60,732 bases of DNA from Methylovulum sp. (GTDB lineage Bacteria; Pseudomonadota; Gammaproteobacteria; Methylococcales; Methylomonadaceae), in NCBI GenBank assembly GCA_030653435.1, contig JAURZI010000116.1, forward strand, positions 1 to 60,732. The letters are read 5' to 3'. The translations under genes were made by a program, and so were the position numbers. The notes under the pieces are model-generated. The model was not told the origin of the DNA and did no database searches. It saw only the letters and a list, made by a program, of their open reading frames with translations. Shown piece by piece: positions 27,381 to 37,696 of the stretch (position 1 is the stretch's first letter; each line of letters begins with the position of its first letter).

Positions 27381-28391
27381 CTATGCCATTTCTTGCATTT
27401 TCTTGTAACGGATGGATGAAAAAACCGACAAGGCAATCAACACGGCGCCAACCAAACCGGTCACCACTTCAGGGATATGATGCGTCATGCTGACCAGCAT
27501 GATAGCCGCCAGTGTGCCTATAGCATAATGGGCGCCGTGTTCCAGAAACACATATTCATCCAATGTGCCTTGGCGTACCAGATAGACCGTCAGGCTTCTG
27601 ACAAACATCGCGCCGATTGCCAGCCCCAACATAATAATCACGACATCCTGGGTAATTGCGAACGCGCCGATAACGCCGTCAAAGGAAAACGAAGCATCCA
27701 GGACTTCTAGGTACAGAAAACTCATGATACTGCCTTTTTTGAGCACATCCGCCAAATCTTCGCCCTCTTCTTCGTCTTCAAACAGCGCCGACAAGCTGTC
27801 TACAATAACAAACAGGATCAACCCGGAAACCCCCGACACCAAAGCCTCCAACCGTATCGCCGCAGGCAGCCAGTGCTGCATGATTAACAGCAGCCCTAAG
27901 GCCAATATGATTTCTATCGATTCCAGTTTGCCGAAGGAAGCCATTTTTTTTTCTATTTTGCCCAGCCAATGCAATTCCCTATCTTCATCGAAAACGAACG
28001 AGAAAAACACCATCAGTAAGAACATGCCACCGAAAGCCGCGATCTGGACATGGGAATCGGTCAAATGTTTGGCGTAGGTTTCGGGGTCATGCAAGGCCAT
28101 GTTGGTGACACCGACAAAATCAATGCCGGTAGCTGCCGCGACGATGACGATAGGAAATAATAAACGCATACCGAAAACGGCTATCAAAACCCCCCAGGTT
28201 AAAAAGTAACGCTGCCAGCGCTCATCCATACGTTTAAGTATCGACGCGTTGACGACTGCATTATCAAATGACAGGCTGACTTCGAGCACACCGAGAATAA
28301 TCGCGATAAATGCGCCGATTGCCCCCCCCCAATAAAACGCGGCGACCAAACAAAGCGCGGTGACAAAAAAAGAAAGACGAAAATGCTGCAT
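27381..28391 (-). CDS. DUF475 family membrane protein (TerC-like)
   Basis: 336 residues, multi-pass. Segments such as GVLEVSLSFDNAVVNASILKRM and LEVLDASFSFDGVIGAFAIT carry the paired SFDN/SFDG acidic motifs shared by the TerC/DUF475 group, thought to transport or bind metal ions. An acidic loop (FEDEEEGEDLADVL) lies between the halves. Near the 5' end the gene contains a run of nine G on the coding strand (C9 at 28322-28330) encoding WGGA, a possible slippage site. The function is not established. Confidence 0.8.
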   Translation of the reverse strand: MQHFRLSFFVTALCLVAAFYWGGAIGAFIAIILGVLEVSLSFDNAVVNASILKRMDERWQRYFLTWGVLIAVFGMRLLFPIVIVAAATGIDFVGVTNMALHDPETYAKHLTDSHVQIAAFGGMFLLMVFFSFVFDEDRELHWLGKIEKKMASFGKLESIEIILALGLLLIMQHWLPAAIRLEALVSGVSGLILFVIVDSLSALFEDEEEGEDLADVLKKGSIMSFLYLEVLDASFSFDGVIGAFAITQDVVIIMLGLAIGAMFVRSLTVYLVRQGTLDEYVFLEHGAHYAIGTLAAIMLVSMTHHIPEVVTGLVGAVLIALSVFSSIRYKKMQEMA

Positions 28392-28486
28392 AGGATGCCT
28401 CTAAACTAATGATGATAGCCGTCAACTATAAGTGTATTGATATTAAAATCAATACTTGCGTTAATCTTATTGTCATTTCTTCACAG

Positions 28487-28507
28487 GGCGCGCACGGCAC
28501 GCTCTAC
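28487..28507 (-). repeat. Solitary GTAG-type REP-like palindrome
   Basis: Read on the minus strand, GTAG is followed by AGCGTGCCGTGCGCGCC, an imperfect palindrome very close to both arms of the repeat pair between cydD and cydC. It lies in the 141-base spacer between the DUF475 gene and the tamB 3' end. No transposase of the RAYT type is in the window. Confidence 0.5.
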
Positions 28508-28532
28508 TGGCTTATGGTCATTTGCAGCCTAT

Positions 28533-31500
28533 TTATTCAATATCCCGTTCATAATTCAGCTTGATCCTTTGCGACGTACCGGTTTGGGTTTCCACATTCA
28601 GGGTAGCCGTCAATTTGCGCTTCAGCACTAACACGGCCTGCTTATTGAACAAGCCGACTTTGGTGCCGACATAAAATTCCGGCGTTAAATATTGCCCCAC
28701 TGACACCAGCGTATCCTTTAAGGTCGTGCCTTCCTGAACATTAAATTCGTCGATGCCCAGTTGTTCGGCAACCCAGGAAACCTGCCCCGCGCCATAAGAC
28801 AGCGCCGCGCTGGCAACCATATTGCTCTCTGAACGGCTCACCTGGTTTAACGGCCCGCCAGTCACCAGATAAGCCAGCGCATCGGCCTCAGCCAGCGAAG
28901 GTTCCGAAGAAATACGGGTTTGCGGCGATTTTAACGGGCCTGAGACACTTAGGATAGCCGTCACTTTCTTGCTTTTGGATACCCGTATCGCCTCCACATC
29001 CAGCCACGGATTATCGACGGGGCCGTTAAATATAAATCGGCCTTTACGCACGGCAAGACTCTGCCCGTAACTCTGGTAACTGGCTTTGTCCATGTCCACA
29101 TTGCCCCGCATCGTCACCGCGCCTTGGTCATTGAGGATTTTTAAGCGACCTGACAAATTCGTTTGTAAGCCCTGCCCGGAAAAACTGACGTCCTTGCCCA
29201 ATTCAACGGTAATATCCATATCCATGCCCGTGCTGACAGCGGCGTTTTCAGCCGCTGGCGGGGCGCCGACCATAACTTCATCAGCGCTGACTTTCACGGC
29301 ATTTTCAGGCAGTTGTTTAAGCTGTATAGCGGCTTTAGGCACTTTTACCAATCCGTTGACTTGGCTTTTAGCCGCGCTATAGCTAAGATGCAAATCCGGT
29401 GAAACAAGTATTTGCGCCTCCGGTAATTTTGCCAGTTCAAAATTTTCTCCCGTCAGGCTTAACTCCACAGGCCAACCCGATGCGGCCTGTAGCAGCAGAA
29501 ATCCATTTAGTTTGGCAGCACCCATGCCCGACTTTGCCGAACCTTGCAATTGCACTCGCCCGGCATTATCCCCGCCCGCCAATGCTTGCAAATTAATATC
29601 ATGCACGTCGATACCCAAACCATCGAGCTTGACGCTGGCCTTGCTCAGGTTGATGACCCCGCTAGGCAGCGGTTTTTGCACCGTACCCGCCACACTGAAA
29701 TCTGCCAACAACTGCCCGCTAACATCCGATATTTGGGGAATGATATGTTCTATCAATGCGGCATGTGTGACCAAGGCCGTTAACTGCCCGGACAGGCTAT
29801 GTGTACCGGTATCCAGATTCAGTTTGGCGCGGCAATAATCCTGCCCGGTCATGGCCAACTCAAGATCAGCTGTGAGCTTGTCGCCATTGAGCTGCCCTGA
29901 GATCGACGATGCACCGAAGACCAGCTTTGTTGTGGTTTGTTTGCTTTTGAACTGTATCGACGACTGTTCGGGCGTCGTCAGCAGGTAATGGCCGGTCGGC
30001 AGGCCGTTTTGCTGCTGTAGATCAGCATCCAGATGGATCACGCTGTTTAAGGTCATGGCATCCACCGCGCCGGGTTTGGCAACCATCACCGGTGTTGCAA
30101 CGCCTTGCAGTTGGATGCGGTTACCCGCCTGCGCCCGCCCATGCAAGGCAATGTCCCGTAAGCTAAAGTCGGCAGTCTCGACAGCGCCATCGACAAAATC
30201 TATCGCACCAACGACGGCTGGCTTTTGCAACGTACCTTGCACCGTCAAATCGGCGTTAAGCCTACCTTTAATATGTGACACCGACGGCACCAGCGCTTCG
30301 ACAACCGCAAAATCGGCAATAGCAGCCGATATTTGCCCGGACACGGTTTGCGCTTTGCCGATGTCCGCCAACAAGCGCCCGCGCAACATGTCCTGAGCCG
30401 CCAAATCCAGATCAACATCGACCGATAGCTTATCGCCAGCCAATGTGCCTGAAACAGACGATACACCCAGCTTAATGTCATGCCGCTGCTGGTCGCGTTG
30501 AAAAAAAATCGTCGCAGGCGGCATCGTGAAATTGTAACTACCGGCAAGCACTGTTTTTTGTCTTTGGATGTGTGCATCGCCGTTCAGCACACTGTTGTTC
30601 ATGTCCAACTGTGCAGGCATCATGGCTTGCAGTAATTTAAGCGGTAACGCGGTCGTGCTCAGATCAAACTTAATATCGCCGTTGGCGGCATGCCGACCTT
30701 GGGCGCACAGCGAGCCGGGCTCCCGCGCCAGACATAGCCTGTCAAAAGCCGCGTTGATACCCGCCGCTGTCCGTTCGACGCGTATCGCGACGTTTTCGCC
30801 TATCGGCCTCAGTCGCCACAGCCCGGCGTCTTTACTGGTCATATCCAGTCGAGCAAGATCACCGGCCCAGGTCTCCCCGCTAACTCGGCCAGATAAGGCT
30901 AGTGACATATCGCCGTAAGATGATGCCACATCGGCGTTAAATTGATGTTGTGCTAAGGAACCCTGAAGTTTGGCATGCGCGTTTGCGATGTCCAAAGCAC
31001 CGGTTTTAACCCCATAGGCTGACAGCGTGATATGGGATGCAGTTTGTGGGTTCTGATGGTAATCAATATCCACGGCTAACTGTTTCGCGCTGTGTCCGGC
31101 AATATTTAGGCGCTGTGCGTCGGCGACAAACTGTACCTCAGGATGCTTCCAGTCACCTTGCACGGTACCCTGCCCTTGCAGCTTGCCACTCAGGTTCGGC
31201 CACAGCGTGGATAGATCGGGCATATTTATAGCCAGCTTAAGCGGCGTCTGTTTATCACCCAAGCCACCGTCAGCCGACAGTTGATTTACCCCGGAAACGA
31301 TACGCAAATCATCGACCTTGAGCTGCCCGGCATTTAACTCCAGCTTGCCGTTGGCATGGACGGGATGACCGCGCAACTGCCCCGACAATTGTTTGATATC
31401 GGCATCCAGTTGCAAGGCCTTGTCATCCAGCCTGCCTTGCACATAGGTGTTAAAACTCAGCTTGCCGGGCAATTCGGGCACTAACAGGCCTAAATTAAAA

Positions 31501-32543
31501 CCCTGGCCTGTCGCGCTGATCGCGAATTCAGGCACATCCCGCCACGATACGTCGCCGGTAAGCTCGAACAGGCCGGTCTTTGAGTTTATTGCCAGTTTTT
31601 CGATGACCATCGCCGTCAGGCTACCCTTGCCGTCAAACACCAGCGTTGCATCCGGCATATACTGCTGCGACAACAACCCGTCCACAGCAAGCCGATAATT
31701 TTCGAGCGCACCGGCCAGCTCAAAATGGCCTTGCCCGCTATTAATCTGCGGCGTAGCGCCCGTGACAGGCCAGCGTAATTGCTGCCAATCCCCTTTAAGC
31801 TTGATCTGCGGAGTTTCCAATAGCTGCGCCAGTTCACCGCTTAACACCAGTTTAAACGGTGCTGCCAACTGGCTATCGAAAGCCAATTGGCGCACGTCGC
31901 CATGTACCGCGCTAGAACCTTGCCATAAACCGTTATTATCGGTGTGCACTTGCCATTCGGCCTGCAAATCGACGGGGAAACCTGCACCCAGGCCGATCTG
32001 CCCTTGCAAGCTTGCCTGTGCCAACGGGCTATTCAAGGTCAGGCTGTTAATCTTAAACTGCTGCTGTTCAGAGGCTGCCGACACATACAGCTTGTCGATA
32101 GCATAGACCTGACCGTCCAGATCCAGCGTTATATCGGTCAACAACAGCTGCTCGATAACCAACTGCACAGGCAAGCTGAACCCGGTATTGGCATCAAAGC
32201 CCGATTTGTCTGGATCGTTTGCGCTGCGGCTAGTCACGTCCACGCCATCCACACTTAGGTCGGCAATCCTTAATGTCCCCAACAACAACGCCCTGGCCTG
32301 CCATGCCAACACCAGACGCTTGATGGCTATGGTTTCAGTAACGCCGTGATAGCGCAGGTCGTTTAATTCGATGCGATCCAGCAAGCGGCCTTGTATACCG
32401 GCTACCGAAACACCCAGGGATGGGCTGGAAAACAGCTGCAACACTAACCAGCGGCTGCCGCTTTCGCTAGCCATCAATCCCAGCAGTCCGACCGGCAACA
32501 TGAGCGCCAACATCAGTACGCCCGCCATTATCCGTTTCATCAT
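28533..32543 (-). CDS. tamB: Translocation and assembly module inner-membrane protein TamB
   Basis: 1336 residues. An N-terminal signal anchor (AGVLMLALMLPVGLLGLM) is followed by a very long, beta-rich AsmA-like/DUF490 region of repeated short strands, ending with the conserved TamB C-terminus (GPLKSPQTRISSEP, YVGTKVGLFNKQAVLVLKRKL, RIKLNYERDIE). TamB spans the periplasm and works with TamA in outer-membrane protein insertion and phospholipid transport. It overlaps tamA by 4 bases on the same strand. Confidence 0.93.
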   Translation of the reverse strand: MMKRIMAGVLMLALMLPVGLLGLMASESGSRWLVLQLFSSPSLGVSVAGIQGRLLDRIELNDLRYHGVTETIAIKRLVLAWQARALLLGTLRIADLSVDGVDVTSRSANDPDKSGFDANTGFSLPVQLVIEQLLLTDITLDLDGQVYAIDKLYVSAASEQQQFKINSLTLNSPLAQASLQGQIGLGAGFPVDLQAEWQVHTDNNGLWQGSSAVHGDVRQLAFDSQLAAPFKLVLSGELAQLLETPQIKLKGDWQQLRWPVTGATPQINSGQGHFELAGALENYRLAVDGLLSQQYMPDATLVFDGKGSLTAMVIEKLAINSKTGLFELTGDVSWRDVPEFAISATGQGFNLGLLVPELPGKLSFNTYVQGRLDDKALQLDADIKQLSGQLRGHPVHANGKLELNAGQLKVDDLRIVSGVNQLSADGGLGDKQTPLKLAINMPDLSTLWPNLSGKLQGQGTVQGDWKHPEVQFVADAQRLNIAGHSAKQLAVDIDYHQNPQTASHITLSAYGVKTGALDIANAHAKLQGSLAQHQFNADVASSYGDMSLALSGRVSGETWAGDLARLDMTSKDAGLWRLRPIGENVAIRVERTAAGINAAFDRLCLAREPGSLCAQGRHAANGDIKFDLSTTALPLKLLQAMMPAQLDMNNSVLNGDAHIQRQKTVLAGSYNFTMPPATIFFQRDQQRHDIKLGVSSVSGTLAGDKLSVDVDLDLAAQDMLRGRLLADIGKAQTVSGQISAAIADFAVVEALVPSVSHIKGRLNADLTVQGTLQKPAVVGAIDFVDGAVETADFSLRDIALHGRAQAGNRIQLQGVATPVMVAKPGAVDAMTLNSVIHLDADLQQQNGLPTGHYLLTTPEQSSIQFKSKQTTTKLVFGASSISGQLNGDKLTADLELAMTGQDYCRAKLNLDTGTHSLSGQLTALVTHAALIEHIIPQISDVSGQLLADFSVAGTVQKPLPSGVINLSKASVKLDGLGIDVHDINLQALAGGDNAGRVQLQGSAKSGMGAAKLNGFLLLQAASGWPVELSLTGENFELAKLPEAQILVSPDLHLSYSAAKSQVNGLVKVPKAAIQLKQLPENAVKVSADEVMVGAPPAAENAAVSTGMDMDITVELGKDVSFSGQGLQTNLSGRLKILNDQGAVTMRGNVDMDKASYQSYGQSLAVRKGRFIFNGPVDNPWLDVEAIRVSKSKKVTAILSVSGPLKSPQTRISSEPSLAEADALAYLVTGGPLNQVSRSESNMVASAALSYGAGQVSWVAEQLGIDEFNVQEGTTLKDTLVSVGQYLTPEFYVGTKVGLFNKQAVLVLKRKLTATLNVETQTGTSQRIKLNYERDIE

Positions 32544-34294
32544 AGCCTTGCGCCTGCGGCAAAATGAATCTGGAAGGACGAATCCGATTCATCCAGGGGC
32601 AAGGCAATATCCACACGCACCGGCCCTATCGGCGAATACCATCTTGCGCCTAAGCCAACGCCGGTTTTCAGATGAATATCATTCGGTTTGAAGGCGTTGC
32701 CGGTATCGACAAACGCGGCGACACCCCAGTCATCGAGGATGGCATGTTCATATTCGATGCTAAACACCGACAAAAACGTGCCGCCTACAACAGTGCCAAA
32801 ACTGTCTTTAGGCCCCAACTCCTTGTACGCATAGCCACGGACGCTGTTGATGCCACCTGCGTAATACCGGTACGTGGTCGGCAACTTAGGAAACGGGTCA
32901 ACCCAGGTTGCGCCTAGCTCTGTACGGGCTATCCATTTGCCGCTGCCCCAACGGCTGTTTCCAGGCTTGTCATTCCAGGGCGAAGGCTGCATCCATACCG
33001 CCGACACCGCCCCCTGTAGATAACTGACTTCGGAAAGCGGATTTTTATAACTGCCGCTGACATCAAACTGCATCCGATAACCTCGGGTCGGCCGCAATAA
33101 GTTGTCGGAAACCGCGCGTAGCCAACTGGCGCCCGGCCCTAATACCATCGTATGCCCTGAACTGGTGCCTAAATCGAAGTCTTCATAGCTGTAGTCCATG
33201 AACAGCGTTTGCTTCCAGCCGTTGCCGAAAAGATGTTTCAGACGTGCAGAAATCTTGCCGGTATCAGAGCGGTAACTGTCGGTGTCTTCGTATTTAAGGC
33301 CGCCGCCAAAGCTGAACGCGTCATAGACAGGGTGGGCCAGGGGCACGGTGTATTCGGCATCGGCTGTAGACAGCACCGGCGACAAATCAAAGTTACCGGT
33401 CAAAAAATGCCCGTACCGGTTTAGCCGGCGGTTGATATAAGTGGCGCTACCCAACGGGCCTATGTCGGTGTCATAGCCCGCACCGAAAGCATAGTGGTAT
33501 TGGCTTTTGGGCTTTAGATTAATCGTCACCGGCACGCGTTGGTTGACAATGTGCTGGGTATCGGGACGGATATCGATGCTGTCAAAATAGCCGCTGTTAA
33601 ACAATGCCGTGTAAGTATTGACGATATGGGCGCTGGTATAAATATCGGCGCGTTTAATATCCAGGTATTTGGCTACGAAAGCGGGTTCCAGGATCTGCTG
33701 GTTAACGACCACATCCCCGAACAACATGCGTTTTCCGGCAGCAAACACCAGTATGATCTGCGCCGTATTACGGTCTTTATCAACCCGTAGCGTTTTTTCC
33801 GTAAATACACTTTGCAAATAGCCCAGATCCATCGCCAATGATGCCATCCGGGTTTTCATGGCCTCATACCGGTCATGCCGTAGCGGGCTGCCACGCATCA
33901 ACAACAGGGCCTCCCGTAAATTTTTAAATTCGACATCCCCGGCCGCATCGCCAGTAATGGTGATGCTAACCTCATCAATAACCACCCTAGGCCCAGATTC
34001 GATGTTAAACGCCGCTTGCCAGCACCGATCTTTAAAAACCAGCGTTTTTTTTGCCACGGCATGGTAATAACCTAACGCCCGCAATGCCTGGTCTATCTCT
34101 TGGTCGGCATCGTCGAACATGCCGCGTATTTTCCACTCTGGCGCAGTGCAAGATTCTTTTTTTAGCGCCAATGTCAGCAACACATTCTTTTCAGCGTCAG
34201 CACTCAGGCCTGAAACGGAAACATCGGCAAACGCAACCGATGCCATTAAACACAGCAGCATGAAAACGGTAATAGCTTGCGTCTTATGGCCCAT
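32540..34294 (-). CDS. tamA: Translocation and assembly module outer-membrane protein TamA
   Basis: 584 residues of the Omp85 superfamily: signal peptide (ITVFMLLCLMASVAFA), three POTRA-type domains up to about residue 260, and a 16-strand barrel with RGYAYKELGPKDSFG (the conserved VRGY motif region) and a C-terminal aromatic/hydrophobic strand (SFQIHFAAGARL). TamA forms the outer-membrane partner of TamB. The coupling ATGA overlap supports co-translation. Confidence 0.94.
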   Translation of the reverse strand: MGHKTQAITVFMLLCLMASVAFADVSVSGLSADAEKNVLLTLALKKESCTAPEWKIRGMFDDADQEIDQALRALGYYHAVAKKTLVFKDRCWQAAFNIESGPRVVIDEVSITITGDAAGDVEFKNLREALLLMRGSPLRHDRYEAMKTRMASLAMDLGYLQSVFTEKTLRVDKDRNTAQIILVFAAGKRMLFGDVVVNQQILEPAFVAKYLDIKRADIYTSAHIVNTYTALFNSGYFDSIDIRPDTQHIVNQRVPVTINLKPKSQYHYAFGAGYDTDIGPLGSATYINRRLNRYGHFLTGNFDLSPVLSTADAEYTVPLAHPVYDAFSFGGGLKYEDTDSYRSDTGKISARLKHLFGNGWKQTLFMDYSYEDFDLGTSSGHTMVLGPGASWLRAVSDNLLRPTRGYRMQFDVSGSYKNPLSEVSYLQGAVSAVWMQPSPWNDKPGNSRWGSGKWIARTELGATWVDPFPKLPTTYRYYAGGINSVRGYAYKELGPKDSFGTVVGGTFLSVFSIEYEHAILDDWGVAAFVDTGNAFKPNDIHLKTGVGLGARWYSPIGPVRVDIALPLDESDSSFQIHFAAGARL

Positions 34295-34350
34295 ACTGAC
34301 GATTAAAACCTTAAATTAGCCTGTAGTCTACCGGTCACCACAACATCCGA

Positions 34351-35700
34351 TCAAAGCCCATAAAGCTTACGTTTGCGCCAGAATGTCGCCCGGCTCATGC
34401 CCAGCAAACGCGCAGCCGATGTAATCATGCCGTTGCATTGCTGTAGCGCATCGCTGATCGCCGCCGATTCCTGCTCGGCAGATAGCGGCGCAGGGTGGCG
34501 GATATGGGGTTCGCTGATGCGAGGCTCCCTGAATTCAGGCGGCAATTCAGAACTGCGTAAAACCGCGCCGCGACCGACCGCAAAAGCGTATTCGATAACA
34601 TTATGTAATTCCCTGACATTACCTGGCCACGGGTAATCCAGTAATATCTGCATCGCCGGAGGATCGATTTTTTCAATTCGACGAGCGCTTTCAGCATTAT
34701 GCAGACGGATAAAATGCCATAGCAACAAACCGATGTCTTCGCGGCGTTCGCGTAAGGGCGGAATAAATATCGGCACGACACGCAAACGGTACATCAGATC
34801 TTCGCGAAACTCGCCTTTTTTAACCTGTTCGCGCAAGGAGCGGTGCGTTGCCGCGACAATACGGACATCGACCGCAATCGAACGGTCGCCGCCGACCGGA
34901 ATATAATTGCGTTCCTGGATGACCCTCAGCAGTTTTGCCTGCAAATCCAGCGGCAGTTCAGCCACTTCATCGAGGAACAAGGTGCCGCCATGGGCGCGTT
35001 GGAACAAGCCGCTATGATCTCTGATAGCGCCGGTAAACGCGCCGCGCACATGGCCGAACAACTCGCTTTCGAGCAGGTTGCTGGATAACGCCGCACAATT
35101 TATCGCCAGAAACGGCGCATCATGCCGTACGCTCAACTGGTGTATGGCTCTAGCCACCAACTCCTTACCCGAACCGCTTTCCCCCCTTACCAGCACTGTT
35201 GCCGTCGTTTCGGCGGCATTCTCTATCACCTGAAAAACCGCCCTCATCGCAGGGGAACGGCTTAAAATGCCGTGAAAATTTTGTTTCGCTTCATGGCCGC
35301 CCTTAGGTAACTCAGCGGCGGCCTGCGGTAAACCAGGGGTCAGCACCACTAAGCCGCCCGCATACAAACCGGCTTTGTCGTGCAAAACATAGCCGTTCTT
35401 GCTGACCCTCATGTGCTTGCCATCGGCACACGTCAGCGTCATTTGCTGCTCTTGTAGAGCCGCATCATCGGTATTCGTGAGCCCGTAACCGGAAGGGCAA
35501 GGCTTACCGAGCCTATCCTGCGGTCTAAAGCCGGTCAAGTTTTCTGCACCCCCGCTCCAATGCAAAACATGCTGATGCGTATCCAGAACATAAACCGCTA
35601 GCCCGTCGCAATGCGCCAGCAATGCGGTACACAGTTCAGTACCATCCAATTGTTGCAGCCACTGCGTCAAGGATTCTGAAAATGCCGGTTCTTGTTTCAT
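34351..35700 (-). CDS. PAS-domain sigma54-dependent transcriptional activator
   Basis: 449 residues: an N-terminal PAS-like sensor ([25 protein letters not shown]), an AAA+ domain with Walker [15 protein letters not shown] (sigma54 contact loop) and Walker [14 protein letters not shown], and a Fis-type helix-turn-helix at the C-terminus ([20 protein letters not shown]). There is no receiver domain, so the signal probably acts on the PAS domain. It is divergent from cydD with a 189-base spacer. No clear -24/-12 element was seen there, so the target genes are unknown. Confidence 0.88.
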   Translation of the reverse strand: MKQEPAFSESLTQWLQQLDGTELCTALLAHCDGLAVYVLDTHQHVLHWSGGAENLTGFRPQDRLGKPCPSGYGLTNTDDAALQEQQMTLTCADGKHMRVSKNGYVLHDKAGLYAGGLVVLTPGLPQAAAELPKGGHEAKQNFHGILSRSPAMRAVFQVIENAAETTATVLVRGESGSGKELVARAIHQLSVRHDAPFLAINCAALSSNLLESELFGHVRGAFTGAIRDHSGLFQRAHGGTLFLDEVAELPLDLQAKLLRVIQERNYIPVGGDRSIAVDVRIVAATHRSLREQVKKGEFREDLMYRLRVVPIFIPPLRERREDIGLLLWHFIRLHNAESARRIEKIDPPAMQILLDYPWPGNVRELHNVIEYAFAVGRGAVLRSSELPPEFREPRISEPHIRHPAPLSAEQESAAISDALQQCNGMITSAARLLGMSRATFWRKRKLYGL

Positions 35701-35843
35701 GTATTCACGTTATTGGGGAAGTAGTCATTTACAGGACACGATAACAGATTGCGCTTTCACAAGCCGCTAAAAAGGTCGGCCCAGCGCTAACCCAAGTCAG
35801 AAGCATGCGCTTTAGCAGGAGGCTGAATAGTTGCAAACAATCT

Positions 35844-35852
35844 TGTTATACT
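35844..35852 (+). promoter_or_regulatory. Extended -10 promoter for cydDC
   Basis: TGTTATACT (35844-35852) reads as TGn followed by TATACT, an extended -10 element 37 bases upstream of the cydD start. The -35 region is weak (CTGAAT, 18 bases upstream). This would be a sigma70 promoter, so the neighbouring sigma54 activator need not control cydDC. Confidence 0.4.
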
Positions 35853-35889
35853 GCCGCACACCGGCAATAAAAAACAAGCGGCAACTCCC

Positions 35890-37599
35890 GTGCGACTGAC
35901 AGATAACCAGGTATATTTCGACCATCGCCAAGCCAGAGAAAAAATCTGTGCCTACTGGCTGAAACAGCAAGCCAAAACCGTCGCCAAACCGGTGCGCCTG
36001 ACCGCCATTGCCGGTATCGCTAACGGCTGCGCCGTGATGGTCCAGGCGGCTATCATCGCACAGATACTGCACGCCATCATTATCGATAACCGTGCTTGGC
36101 AGGATTTGGGCACACCCTTGCTAGGACTGGCTGCGGTATTTATTGCCCGCAGCTTATGCGTTTATTGCCAGCAAATTTGGGGCTTTGAAGCCGGCGCACA
36201 AGTGCGGCTATCGCTAAGGCGGCAATTGTCCGACCAATTTGCGGCATTAGGGCCGGTCGTCGTCAAACAACAGCATAGCGGCGAACTGACGGCGATAACA
36301 CTGGAACAAGTCGATGCGCTGGAAAACTATTTTGCCCGTTATTTGCCGCAGCAGCTCATTGTCGGTGTGTTGCCCCTCATCATGATAGTCGTCGTGATGC
36401 CCGTCAACTGGGTAGTCGGTGTGATATTTCTGCTGACCGGCCCGCTAATTCCGGTTTTTATGGCTCTGGCGGGCATGGGTGCGGCTTCCGCCAGCCGTAA
36501 CCAGTTTTTGGCGATGACCAGAATGGGCGGTTATTTTCTCGACCGGTTGCAAGGCCTTGCCACGCTCAAGCTATTCGGCCAAGCATGGCAGGAACTGGAA
36601 CGCATCAACGCGATTGCCGACAACTTCCGCGCAAAAACGATGGCCGTTTTACGTATTGCCTTTATATCGTCGGCTGTCCTGGAATTTTTTAGCGCTGTTG
36701 CCGTGGCGCTGGTTGCCGTTTATGTCGGTTTGGGTTTATTAGGCCAGATCAGCCTGGGACCGGCAAAGTCCATCAGTTTCAAGGAAGCCTTGTTTGTCTT
36801 GCTGTTGGCACCGGAATTTTTCATGCCGCTCCGGCAATTGGCGGTTTATTACCATGACAAGGCCGCCGCTTTAGGCTCGGCGGATGCCATACTGGCACTG
36901 TTGGAACAACAGGTAACGGAACAGTCTCCGGTCGGACAGCAGGCCGACCCGACCGCACAACTCATTGAACTTAAACAGGTCAGTAAATCCTATGGCGCCC
37001 GGCAAGTGCTTTACGATATTGATCTGAGCATTTCGGCCCGTGAAAAAATTGCCCTGACCGGCCCATCCGGCGCCGGCAAAACCACGCTGGTCAATCTGCT
37101 GCTGGGCTTTGAACCGGCAAGCGCCGGTATAATCCTGCTGAACGGACGGGCAATCGACCGCGATAGCGCCGCGACCGCCATCGCCTGGGCGGGACAAGAC
37201 CCTTATCTGTTCCACGGCAGCATCAAAGATAATATTGCACTGGCGCATGCCGAAGCCGACGAACAGGCCATTATCGACGCAGCAATAGCGGCAGGCGTAA
37301 CGGAATTCAGCGGGCAATTGCCAGACGGCCTGCTAACGCTGATCGGTGAGCGCGGCTACGGCTTATCGGGCGGACAAATACAACGGATCGCCCTGGCCAG
37401 GGCCTTTCTAAAAAACGCCGATATTATCCTGCTCGACGAACCGACTGCCAATCTGGACCCCGCCAATAAAACCCGCTTACTGGATGTTATCGGGCGCTTG
37501 TTCAGCGATAAAACGCTAATCATTGCCAGTCACGACCCGGAGGTCATCCAGCGTATGGACAGACGACTGGTATTGCATCAAGGGCGGTTACTGCCATGA
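35890..37599 (+). CDS. cydD: Heterodimeric ABC exporter subunit CydD (cysteine/glutathione export)
   Basis: 569 residues starting at GTG 35890. A six-helix transmembrane domain is followed by an ATPase domain with Walker A GPSGAGKTTL, signature LSGGQIQRIALARA and Walker B ILLDEPTANLD. CydDC exports cysteine and glutathione to the periplasm and is needed to assemble cytochrome bd. No cydAB genes are in the window. A repeat pair fills the gap to cydC. Confidence 0.93.
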   Translation: MRLTDNQVYFDHRQAREKICAYWLKQQAKTVAKPVRLTAIAGIANGCAVMVQAAIIAQILHAIIIDNRAWQDLGTPLLGLAAVFIARSLCVYCQQIWGFEAGAQVRLSLRRQLSDQFAALGPVVVKQQHSGELTAITLEQVDALENYFARYLPQQLIVGVLPLIMIVVVMPVNWVVGVIFLLTGPLIPVFMALAGMGAASASRNQFLAMTRMGGYFLDRLQGLATLKLFGQAWQELERINAIADNFRAKTMAVLRIAFISSAVLEFFSAVAVALVAVYVGLGLLGQISLGPAKSISFKEALFVLLLAPEFFMPLRQLAVYYHDKAAALGSADAILALLEQQVTEQSPVGQQADPTAQLIELKQVSKSYGARQVLYDIDLSISAREKIALTGPSGAGKTTLVNLLLGFEPASAGIILLNGRAIDRDSAATAIAWAGQDPYLFHGSIKDNIALAHAEADEQAIIDAAIAAGVTEFSGQLPDGLLTLIGERGYGLSGGQIQRIALARAFLKNADIILLDEPTANLDPANKTRLLDVIGRLFSDKTLIIASHDPEVIQRMDRRLVLHQGRLLP

Positions 37600-37605
37600 G
37601 TCCGG

Positions 37606-37680
37606 GTAGGGCGTGCCGCGCGCGCCTATGGGTTGTAGCAATATCCCAACATAGAAAAAGGCGTGCGCGGCACGCCGTAC
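37606..37680. repeat. Inverted pair of GTAG-type REP palindromes between cydD and cydC
   Basis: The left arm, 37606-37626, is GTAG plus the palindrome GGCGTGCCGCGCGCGCC. The right arm, 37660-37680, is the inverted counterpart GGCGTGCGCGGCACGCC followed by GTAC. About 33 bases lie between. The whole linker between the cydD stop and the cydC start is this element. The layout matches a BIME (paired REP). It could form hairpins that affect transcript stability or translation of cydC. Confidence 0.7.
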
Positions 37681-37696
37681 CTGGGTATTGTCGGTC

